Origin: Cytophagaceae bacterium
GTDB lineage: Bacteria; Bacteroidota; Bacteroidia; Cytophagales; Cyclobacteriaceae
Direction: 5' to 3'
Length of the DNA: 64,000 bases
NCBI GenBank assembly: GCA_006969745.1
Contig: CP030886.1
Location: forward strand, 3,693,234 to 3,757,233
Shown: piece after piece, positions 9,143-15,549 of the stretch
Layout: each line of letters opens with the position of its first letter
Numbering within the stretch: the first letter of the stretch is position 1
Program-made: the position numbers and the translations under genes
The notes under the pieces: model-generated
Databases searched by the model: none
Told to the model about the DNA's origin: nothing
What the model saw: only the letters and a program-made list of their open reading frames with translations

Positions 9143-9247
9143 GGTTTTGGAAAAAACCAGTTTATAGACGAATGGTCTATTTTCTTAGACGAAATAAAAT
9201 ACGGCGCAACCGTATTATTTTGAGTTTTTTATCCTTTGAGTTGCGCC
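9143..9247. repeat. Cluster of four inverted repeats between DUF6249 and small-protein genes
   Basis: Four short inverted repeats occur within 105 bp: GGTTTT/AAAACC (9143-9158), ATAGAC/GTCTAT (9164-9180), AATACGG/CCGTATT with a 5-base loop (9199-9217), and GGCGCAAC/GTTGCGCC (9203-9210 with 9240-9247). The last two share bases, so they would be alternative folds. TAGACGAA is also repeated directly at 9165 and 9186. This is the only gap over 300 bp in the window (8879-9257), and the 48-residue gene occupies part of it. Confidence 0.5.
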
Positions 9248-9257
9248 AATATTCTAG

Positions 9258-9590
9258 TTAGTCCTCTATTTCTTTTTTCATCATCGCGTAGTAGATCAAA
9301 AATCCAATGGCAATGCTAACAGCTTCAATTCCATAAGGCATTGCTTCATCACTGTCAAGCCCAAGCGAATCGATGATAATTAGTCCAAGGCCTCCAAAGA
9401 GAACTATTAATCCCCATTTCAACGCATTTTGTCTGCTGTCCTTTCTGCTAAATAGGTTTGTTGTTTCATTGTTTACCATGTCTTTATCAATTAGCTTTTT
9501 CTTTAGTGAGTAATTGGTAAGCGTATTCACAAATAGAATAACAGAGCCAAAAACTGATATAATAGCTACTATCGGTATTAATTCGTCCAT
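9258..9590 (-). CDS. DUF6249-like small membrane protein
   Basis: Protein of 110 residues with three hydrophobic segments: about 5-25, 58-78 (WGLIVLFGGLGLIIID) and 88-103 (GIEAVSIAIGFLIYY). A charged cytoplasmic stretch with Lys, Asp and Asn lies between the first two. The arrangement resembles small DUF6249 membrane proteins that often sit beside ECF sigma genes in Bacteroidota. Here it is divergent from the sigma factor at 9716, sharing a 125-bp intergenic region with a 9-bp inverted repeat. Its role is unknown; coupling to the sigma/anti-sigma pair is inferred from context only. Confidence 0.7.
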   Translation of the reverse strand: MDELIPIVAIISVFGSVILFVNTLTNYSLKKKLIDKDMVNNETTNLFSRKDSRQNALKWGLIVLFGGLGLIIIDSLGLDSDEAMPYGIEAVSIAIGFLIYYAMMKKEIED

Positions 9591-9644
9591 AATTATTTAA
9601 TTTTTAGTTTAACATTTCTCATTTAGACATTGACGGATATCTCC

Positions 9645-9685
9645 AATGTTGCAGTTAGATAAAAAATATTTTTTTGTGCAACATT
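9645..9685. promoter_or_regulatory. 9-bp inverted repeat in a divergent promoter region
   Basis: AATGTTGCA at 9645-9653 and its exact reverse complement TGCAACATT at 9677-9685 are 32 bp apart centre to centre, about three helical turns. They sit 31-71 bp before the ECF sigma start and 55-95 bp before the divergent DUF6249 start. TTAGATAA follows each arm. A dimeric operator is possible; a transcribed hairpin is the alternative. Confidence 0.45.
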
Positions 9686-9715
9686 TTAGATAATGCATAT
9701 GACTAATAGATATCC

Positions 9716-10261
9716 ATGGACGAGAAACAATTAGTTAGGCAAGTATTGAGCGGGAGCGATTCAGCAATTAGATTACTGATTTCAAAGTATGAAAGATTGG
9801 TGATTCATATGGTTACTCGTGTAGTATCGGATAACATGGATAGGGAAGAATTGTGCCAGGATGTATTTGTTAAAGTGATCAACAAATTGGATGGATTTAA
9901 TTTCGACTCGAAACTTTCGACATGGATTGCCACAATAGCCTATAGAATGGCAGTTAATTTTGCTAAGAAGAAGAAACTAAATCAGGTGGATTTAGATGAA
10001 GTTGAATTTAAAGTTGGGGAACATTTTGAAGTAACGGAGGAAGAGGATATGAAGAAGTTCATTCATAAACTTGTTGATCAGCTTCCGACAAACTATAAAT
10101 CAGTTTTGACTTTATTTTATCTTGATGGTTTTAGCTATCCGGAAATAGTAGAAATAACAGGGATGCCGGAAGGAACTGTAAAGAATTATATTCACAGGGC
10201 TCGATTGAAATTGAAAAAAATTGTAGAAGAATATGCTCGAAAGGAGGTAGCATTGATATGA
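9716..10261 (+). CDS. ECF-type RNA polymerase sigma factor
   Basis: Sigma-70 family factor of 181 residues that directs RNA polymerase to a small regulon. Region 2 spans about 15-85 (ELCQDVFVKVINKLDGF and the core-binding STWIATIAYRMAVNF). Region 4 spans about 110-170 (LPTNYKSVLTLFYLDGFSYPEIVEITGMPEGTVKNYIHRAR). The last codons overlap the ATG of the next gene (ATGA at 10258-10261), the usual layout for an ECF factor and its controller. The upstream inverted repeat at 9645-9685 may be part of its own control. Confidence 0.94.
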   Translation: MDEKQLVRQVLSGSDSAIRLLISKYERLVIHMVTRVVSDNMDREELCQDVFVKVINKLDGFNFDSKLSTWIATIAYRMAVNFAKKKKLNQVDLDEVEFKVGEHFEVTEEEDMKKFIHKLVDQLPTNYKSVLTLFYLDGFSYPEIVEITGMPEGTVKNYIHRARLKLKKIVEEYARKEVALI

Positions 10262-10599
10262 AAAAAATTGAAGAATTAATTGACGAAGTATTGAAGATCG
10301 AACCAGATTTTCAATTGAGGAAAGACTTTAAGGATCGTGTCGTTAGTGCCATAAACCGACAGGAAAAGGCAAGCCAGCGAAAGCTTTACCTATGGATGGC
10401 GTTAGGTACCCTAGTTATATTTGGATTTGGCTATGGAACGATCGCTTATTTTTTGCCGGGCACATTCGAGAGCTTGAATGGACTTAATGATGGAGTATCC
10501 GGCATTATCCCATTGGCTGTGGTGATTGGTATACTGATAACCCTGGTTCAGTACCTGGATAAAAGACTGGTGAAAAATAAAATCTTAATGAATATATGA
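10258..10599 (+). CDS. Membrane partner of the ECF sigma factor, putative anti-sigma factor
   Basis: Protein of 113 residues that overlaps the sigma gene by 4 bp. A charged N-terminal cytoplasmic region of about 43 residues starts MKKIEELIDEVLKIEP. Two membrane spans follow (about 44-67 and 80-98), then a short basic tail. No zinc-binding HxxxCxxC motif is present, so it is not a ZAS-type anti-sigma factor. The position and the soluble N-terminal helix plus membrane anchor point to sigma control. Function is inferred from the operon only. Confidence 0.65.
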   Translation: MKKIEELIDEVLKIEPDFQLRKDFKDRVVSAINRQEKASQRKLYLWMALGTLVIFGFGYGTIAYFLPGTFESLNGLNDGVSGIIPLAVVIGILITLVQYLDKRLVKNKILMNI

Positions 10600-10600
10600 A

Positions 10601-10993
10601 CTAGAGAAATGGAGCATCTATAGGCTCCCAAAGCTCAATCTTTCGACCTTCCGGATCCATGATCCATCCGAATTTTCCGTATTCAAACTCTTCAATTTCG
10701 CCAACCACTTCTACGCCTTCTTTCCTTAATTGATCCAGGAGCTCTACAAGGTTTTCAACCCTATAATTAAACATATACTCCTTTTCGCTGGGACCGAAAT
10801 AGGTGGTGTCTTTACTAAAAGGACTCCATGCTGTGGTGCAAACTTGCTCTTTATCGTCATGATCGCGCCATTTAAATAAACCACCATACTGATCAGATTC
10901 AATTCCCAGGTGATCGCGATACCAATCTTTCATTTTTTCAGGATCTTCTGTTTTAAAGAAAATACCTCCAATTCCAGTAACTCTTTTTTTCAT
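10601..10993 (-). CDS. VOC superfamily (glyoxalase-like) protein
   Basis: Small soluble protein of 130 residues with the paired beta-alpha-beta-beta-beta modules of the vicinal oxygen chelate fold. Landmarks are GGIFFKTEDPEKMKDWYRDHLG at the start and the C-terminal strand YGKFGWIMDPEGRKIELWEP, where the Glu of IELWEP is the usual metal ligand. The substrate is not predictable; relatives act on methylglyoxal, antibiotics or catechols. It converges on the putative anti-sigma gene with one base between stops. Confidence 0.85.
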   Translation of the reverse strand: MKKRVTGIGGIFFKTEDPEKMKDWYRDHLGIESDQYGGLFKWRDHDDKEQVCTTAWSPFSKDTTYFGPSEKEYMFNYRVENLVELLDQLRKEGVEVVGEIEEFEYGKFGWIMDPEGRKIELWEPIDAPFL

Positions 10994-11057
10994 ATCAAAG
11001 TATGTTTTGATCCAAATAAAGAGATAAATATTTGGTCTTAAAAAAGAAATTGAAATA

Positions 11058-11073
11058 TCACCTGAAAGGGTGA
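11058..11073 (-). terminator. Weak terminator hairpin after the CQSK gene cluster
   Basis: Stem TCACC/GGTGA with a 6-base loop begins one base past the stop of the last CQSK gene. On the minus strand it is followed by an interrupted T-rich stretch, so termination may be incomplete. Confidence 0.4.
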
Positions 11074-11074
11074 G

Positions 11075-11326
11075 TTATTTAGATTGGCACTCTTGCAATT
11101 CTTCTGAAAGCTTCGCGGCTAAATCCGCTTGAGACAATGCCTCTGCTGCCTTCTCTTGAGCGTTTTTTGCTAGGATATCTGCCCGGTTTTTTTCTGCTAA
11201 AGCTTCATTGCGGGCTAATTCTGAAGCCATCCTTTCTCGTGTAGCTTCATCGGCTTTGATCTTTGCATAAATGAAGGACAGGGTAGTAATGATTACCAAA
11301 ATAATAATTAAAATATTCTTCTTCAT
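11075..11326 (-). CDS. Small membrane-anchored coiled-coil protein, CQSK family copy 3
   Basis: Protein of 83 residues: one N-terminal membrane span (about 4-22, IIILVIITTLSFIYAKI) followed by a long Ala/Glu/Lys-rich helix that should form a coiled coil. The conserved patch IKADEATRERMASELARNEAL opens the helix region and the protein ends in CQSK. It is the third of three tandem paralogues and starts 7 bp after copy 2. No known domain was recognised. The lone Cys four residues from the end is kept in all three copies, which may allow disulfide linkage or thiol modification. Confidence 0.75.
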   Translation of the reverse strand: MKKNILIIILVIITTLSFIYAKIKADEATRERMASELARNEALAEKNRADILAKNAQEKAAEALSQADLAAKLSEELQECQSK

Positions 11327-11333
11327 TGCCTTA

Positions 11334-11585
11334 CTATTTAGACTGGCAATCCGCCAATTGATTCCTTAATTTCTCTGCTTCTTCCTTAGCTTGGATTGCC
11401 TCAGCTGCTCTGGCTGCAGCAAGGTTAGCTATCGCATCTCCTCGCTTTTTTTCCTCAAGGGCTTCATTACGAGCCAATTCTGATATCATTCTTTCCTTAG
11501 TAGCTTCATCGGCTTTTATATAGGCATACAGCATCGAAAAAATAGTTATAAGGATTAGTATAACAATTAAAATATTTTTTTTCAT
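11334..11585 (-). CDS. Small membrane-anchored coiled-coil protein, CQSK family copy 2
   Basis: Protein of 83 residues starting MKKNILIVILILITIF, nearly the same start as copy 3. An earlier in-frame ATG at 11609 would add eight residues and overlap the upstream gene; I prefer 11585 because it aligns with copy 3. One membrane span is followed by a helical tail (SELARNEALEEKKRGDAI) ending in CQSK. The same conserved IKADEAT motif follows the membrane span. Nothing in the sequence shows enzymatic function; the likely role is a membrane-tethered oligomeric scaffold or regulator. Confidence 0.75.
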   Translation of the reverse strand: MKKNILIVILILITIFSMLYAYIKADEATKERMISELARNEALEEKKRGDAIANLAAARAAEAIQAKEEAEKLRNQLADCQSK

Positions 11586-11593
11586 AAGGTGAT

Positions 11594-12307
11594 TTATTTT
11601 GATTGACAAGATTTAAGTAGTTCCTTGTATTCCTCTGCCAATGACTGAGCTTTTATAGCTTCAACTGCCCTCGCATGAATTAATTTTTCAAGCGCGTCAG
11701 CACGTTTTTTTTCTTCAACAGCTTCTTTTCGCGCTATTTCTGTGGACAATTTTTGCTTTTGAGCCTCATCTGCCTTGATAAAGGCATAAATCATAAAAGA
11801 AAGACAAATCAATGCCATAATGCTGAATGTGATAATCTGTGTAGTTTTATTCATATGTCTTCTAATTATAAGTCGGTCAAGTAAAAAAGTTAAGCATAAA
11901 AAGAAACAAATAAATGGAGTCGTGATTGAAGCTAGCAATGAATCCAAATATGTTGCCGGCACTAAAGTTGTAATTCCGATGAGTTTTAGATAATCAACCC
12001 AGTGCTTGTCTTCGCGAGCTTTAAATCTCTGAAAATAAATAAAAGCTAAAATTGCTGCAGCTATGGCTGGAACCCAATAATCAACGGTAGTGTAATACTC
12101 TTTCCTTAATTGAAAAAACACTATCCAAAGAACTAAAGCTGCGCTCACATGCTTCTTAAAGGAAGGGTGAGGATTATCAAGATTAAAAAGGAAGAGCGCT
12201 ACAAAGCCATAGAGTAGAGTAGTCCCAACCAATCCAATGAACGAAGCAAGAGGAGTTGCCACAATTACAATTACTAATGACGTGCCATATTTGATAAGGT
12301 CCCTCAT
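11594..12307 (-). CDS. Polytopic membrane protein fused to a CQSK coiled-coil module (copy 1)
   Basis: Protein of 237 residues. Residues 1-150 form about four or five membrane spans with no domain I recognise. Residues 152-237 are a full CQSK module: a start-like Met152 (MNKTTQ), a membrane span, FIKADEAQKQKL, an Ala/Glu/Lys-rich helix and the terminal CQSK. An internal start at 11854 would yield the 86-residue module alone, about the size of copies 2 and 3. The gene may be a fusion, or may give two products. It is the first gene of the three-gene run. Confidence 0.7.
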   Translation of the reverse strand: MRDLIKYGTSLVIVIVATPLASFIGLVGTTLLYGFVALFLFNLDNPHPSFKKHVSAALVLWIVFFQLRKEYYTTVDYWVPAIAAAILAFIYFQRFKAREDKHWVDYLKLIGITTLVPATYLDSLLASITTPFICFFLCLTFLLDRLIIRRHMNKTTQIITFSIMALICLSFMIYAFIKADEAQKQKLSTEIARKEAVEEKKRADALEKLIHARAVEAIKAQSLAEEYKELLKSCQSK

Positions 12308-12423
12308 TTACCTATAAAAATACAGGTTTAATCTTTTTCGAAATACCGCTCACAAAAAATCAGCTATTTTTAAAATCAATTTTTTCAACATTGCGTTGAA
12401 AGAGTACGTCTAAAATTATTTAT

Positions 12424-14478
12424 ATGAATAAGTTGTTGTTGATAGCCGGGTTTGTCATTCTTACCTCATTTGGAATTTCTACAGGATATAGTAGTGATCT
12501 TCAGTCCTTCATTGAGGGCGATACGCTCAAAGTGCTAAAGCCGAAAGAGGAGCATCCGAGTGAAGCCTATGTTATTACCAATTTGTTGAAACGCATTCAT
12601 TACCGAAAGCTTTCACTTTCCGATTCTATTTCATCTGTGATTTTCAATAATTATTTTGAGTCACTTGATCCAAATAAGGCCTATTTCTATGCATCGGATA
12701 TTGAAAAATTCGAAAAATACAGGTACGAATTAGATGATCAAATCCCAGCCGGCGAATTACAGTTTGCCTACGATGTTTTTGATGTTTATCGCAAGCGAGC
12801 ACTCAATCAGATCGATTATGTATTCACACTTCTTGATACCGAATTTGATTTTACTAAAGAGGAAACTTATGTTTTTGATAGAGAAGATGCGAATTGGCCT
12901 ACCACGCAAGAAGAACAAAATGAAGTTTGGAGGAAGATTATTAAGAATTCGGCACTTAGCTACAAACTCGCGGGTAGAGAATGGGATGACATATCCTCAA
13001 GTTTGAAAAAGAGGTATCAGCGTATACAAAAAGCAATCTATCAATACAATAGTGAGGATGTATTTCAAAGCTACATGAATGCATATACGAATGCCTACGA
13101 TCCTCATACGGATTACTTTTCTCCGCCAGATGCTGAAAATTTTCAAATAGACATGAGCCTCTCATTGGAAGGAATAGGAGCTCGTCTCATGCAAAATCTT
13201 GATTACACACAAGTAGCAGAAATAATACCCGGAGGACCTGCCTACAAGAGTAAACTCTTGCAGAAAGATGATCGAATCATTGGAGTGGCGCAAGGCGATG
13301 ATGGTGAGTTTTTGGATGTAATTGGCTGGAGATTGGATGATGTGGTTTCAAAAATTCGAGGACCAAAGGGATCTGTAGTAAGGCTGCAAATCTTAAAGGC
13401 CAGTGAGGGTATAAATGCTCTTCCTGATACATTGCGATTGGTTAGAGATAAAATTAACCTGGAACAACAAGCTGCTAAAGGAGAAATGATTCCAATAACG
13501 GAAGGTAACACAACCTACAATCTTGGTGTGATTACTATTCCTAGTTTCTATCTGAATTTTGAAGAGTTAAGTGCAGGCAAGGAAGACTATCGAAGCACTA
13601 CACGAGATGTTAAGAATTTGATTACCGAGCTCCAGGCTCAAGGTATGGATGGTTTAATGATCGATTTGAGATTCAACGGGGGTGGATCCTTAAAAGAGGC
13701 AATTGATCTGAGCGGTTTGTTTATTCCAGATGGACCAGTGGTGCAAGTTCGAAACTATGACCAGTCGGTAGATAGAATGGATGATGAAGACGGGGGTGAT
13801 GTGTTTTATGATGGCCCACTTGCCGTATTGGTAAATAGAGGTAGTGCTTCCGCATCCGAAATTTTTTCCGGTGCTATTCAGGACTATAAAAGAGGGGTGA
13901 TAATTGGAGAGAGTACTTTTGGAAAGGGGACGGTCCAGAATGTAATTGATCTTAGCCGATACATCCGCAATCCGGAACTTAATCTTGGTCAAATAAAAAT
14001 GACTCTGGCTAAATTTTACAGAGTAACAGGAAGCAGTAACCAGCGAGTTGGAATAGCTCCCGATGTTCATTTTCCATCCATTTATTCACAAGAAGATTTT
14101 GGCGAGGCGAGCAGAGAAAATGCTTTACCATGGGATGAAATTGCAAGTGCGAATTTTAAGCCAACTAATACAATTAACGAAGAGCTGCTTGATTATTTGA
14201 ACGCACTTTATCGTGAAGATTTGAACAATGATCCAGACCTTCAAAAGCTTGTAAGAGACATTGAAAGAGCGAAAGAAAGCAGGAACAGAACCTCTGTGTC
14301 TCTAAATCTTGAAACCAGAAAAGCTAACTCTAACAACGATGAAGATGATCTGTCCACAGCTGTAGATAATGGAGAAGTCTCAGAAAAAAATGAAATTGAT
14401 GAGAAGCTTAAAAATGATCCTTATCTAAAAGAAGGTCTTAGATTGTTAGCGGCACTTAAAAAATTTAAGATAGGGTAG
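12424..14478 (+). CDS. prc: Carboxy-terminal (tail-specific) processing protease, S41 family
   Basis: Periplasmic serine protease of 684 residues, matching the long Prc/Tsp type (E. coli Prc has 682). A signal peptide (1-24) is followed by the N-terminal helical domain, a PDZ domain at about 235-330 and the S41 core at about 350-560. The catalytic Ser is in NRGSASASEIFSGA and the Lys in GESTFGKGTVQ. The C-terminal DUF3340-type helical tail ends with an acidic linker and LLAALKKFKIG. It degrades or trims envelope proteins with hydrophobic C-termini. A DUF4097 gene follows after 48 bp. Confidence 0.95.
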   Translation: MNKLLLIAGFVILTSFGISTGYSSDLQSFIEGDTLKVLKPKEEHPSEAYVITNLLKRIHYRKLSLSDSISSVIFNNYFESLDPNKAYFYASDIEKFEKYRYELDDQIPAGELQFAYDVFDVYRKRALNQIDYVFTLLDTEFDFTKEETYVFDREDANWPTTQEEQNEVWRKIIKNSALSYKLAGREWDDISSSLKKRYQRIQKAIYQYNSEDVFQSYMNAYTNAYDPHTDYFSPPDAENFQIDMSLSLEGIGARLMQNLDYTQVAEIIPGGPAYKSKLLQKDDRIIGVAQGDDGEFLDVIGWRLDDVVSKIRGPKGSVVRLQILKASEGINALPDTLRLVRDKINLEQQAAKGEMIPITEGNTTYNLGVITIPSFYLNFEELSAGKEDYRSTTRDVKNLITELQAQGMDGLMIDLRFNGGGSLKEAIDLSGLFIPDGPVVQVRNYDQSVDRMDDEDGGDVFYDGPLAVLVNRGSASASEIFSGAIQDYKRGVIIGESTFGKGTVQNVIDLSRYIRNPELNLGQIKMTLAKFYRVTGSSNQRVGIAPDVHFPSIYSQEDFGEASRENALPWDEIASANFKPTNTINEELLDYLNALYREDLNNDPDLQKLVRDIERAKESRNRTSVSLNLETRKANSNNDEDDLSTAVDNGEVSEKNEIDEKLKNDPYLKEGLRLLAALKKFKIG

Positions 14479-14526
14479 GCAACCATTTATCAATTTCTTC
14501 ATCTTTACATTAAATTCTAATTAGTA

Positions 14527-15435
14527 ATGAAGAAGTTAATTTATATTCTCGTCGTATTATTTGCACTACCCGGGCTTTCACAAAATACCTTAGCAAAAGC
14601 TGAACTAGAAGCTGAAAATGTCGACGAAGTGCGAATCGAAGGATCGTTTGTTGATGTTTATGTTAAAAGCGGAGATAAAGTCTACTTCAAAGGGATAATT
14701 ACCGGAAGTGGAGATGAGGGTGATTATCGATTCGAAACGGATATCGTTGGTAAAACATTGGTAATTCGTGTGGATAGACAAAGAGATCGAAATTGGAGAA
14801 ATTATCGTATCAATGAATCACGCATAGACTTGACCATTTTAGATGGAGTAAAACTTGATATTGACAACTCGTCGGGAGATGTTAATGTAGCAAATCTTCG
14901 AGCAACATCTTCCAAAATAGAAGCATCTAGTGGTGACATCACTTTACGAAGTATTGTAGCTAATTTGGAAGTAGAAACTTCCAGTGGCGATATAGATATA
15001 GACGGACTTACGGGTGATTCTGAAATAGAGTCTACAAGCGGAGATCAAGATATTTTTAACTCAACAGGAAACATAGAGACACGAGCAAGTTCTGGTGACA
15101 TCACCATATCAGGCTTCAATGGAAAGCTAAAAGTTCAAGCTACTTCCGGAGATATTGAAATCAGAAAAGGTGTAGGTGCAATAAAGGCTAGAACCACCTC
15201 CGGCAATATAGATGGATATGGAATTGAGCTCAATGATAATTGCTATTTTGATGCTACTTCCGGGGATATTGAAATTGATTTTATCAATGATTTGGATGAA
15301 TTAAGTTTTGACCTTACCGCTACGTCTGGAGATTTAGAGGTAGGCAATAGATCCGGTGAGAAAAGACTTGTAATTGAAAGAGGAGGCATTAAGATTTCCG
15401 GCACTACCTCTAGTGGAAGCCAAGAATACGAATAG
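14527..15435 (+). CDS. Secreted DUF4097-type beta-strand repeat protein
   Basis: Exported protein of 302 residues with a signal peptide (1-18). The body is a beta-solenoid built from repeats with the turn motif (S/T)SGD-hydrophobic-x-hydrophobic. I count nine copies between about residues 116 and 282, for example SSGDITL, TSGDIEI and TSGDLEV. This matches DUF4097 putative adhesin or envelope-stress proteins; the molecular role is unknown. It follows the prc protease on the same strand and ends at a strong terminator. Confidence 0.85.
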   Translation: MKKLIYILVVLFALPGLSQNTLAKAELEAENVDEVRIEGSFVDVYVKSGDKVYFKGIITGSGDEGDYRFETDIVGKTLVIRVDRQRDRNWRNYRINESRIDLTILDGVKLDIDNSSGDVNVANLRATSSKIEASSGDITLRSIVANLEVETSSGDIDIDGLTGDSEIESTSGDQDIFNSTGNIETRASSGDITISGFNGKLKVQATSGDIEIRKGVGAIKARTTSGNIDGYGIELNDNCYFDATSGDIEIDFINDLDELSFDLTATSGDLEVGNRSGEKRLVIERGGIKISGTTSSGSQEYE

Positions 15436-15455
15436 ATAAAACTTAAATACGAGGT

Positions 15456-15487
15456 AAGGGTAACCATTGGTTACCCTTTTTTTGTTT
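15456..15487 (+). terminator. Intrinsic terminator after the DUF4097 gene
   Basis: Near-perfect palindrome AAGGGTAACCA / TGGTTACCCTT followed directly by a run of T. It ends the prc-DUF4097 transcript. Confidence 0.85.
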
Positions 15488-15511
15488 TATCCATACAAAT
15501 AGACATTTTTG
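15481..15511 (+). promoter_or_regulatory. Candidate promoter for the OPT transporter
   Basis: TTTG (15481-15484), a 19-base spacer and CATTTTTG (15504-15511), one mismatch from TAnnTTTG. The start codon is 38 bases downstream of the -7 element. The -33 box overlaps the T-run of the preceding terminator. Confidence 0.5.
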
Positions 15512-15549
15512 TCGGTGATCAACTTAACAACCTAACCTAAACCAAGAGA

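Noticed and set aside
9058..9261. A 67-residue plus-strand frame with many Arg and Ile
   Set aside because: It is antisense to the 48-residue gene and the inverted repeats; composition follows the hairpin DNA and it resembles no protein.
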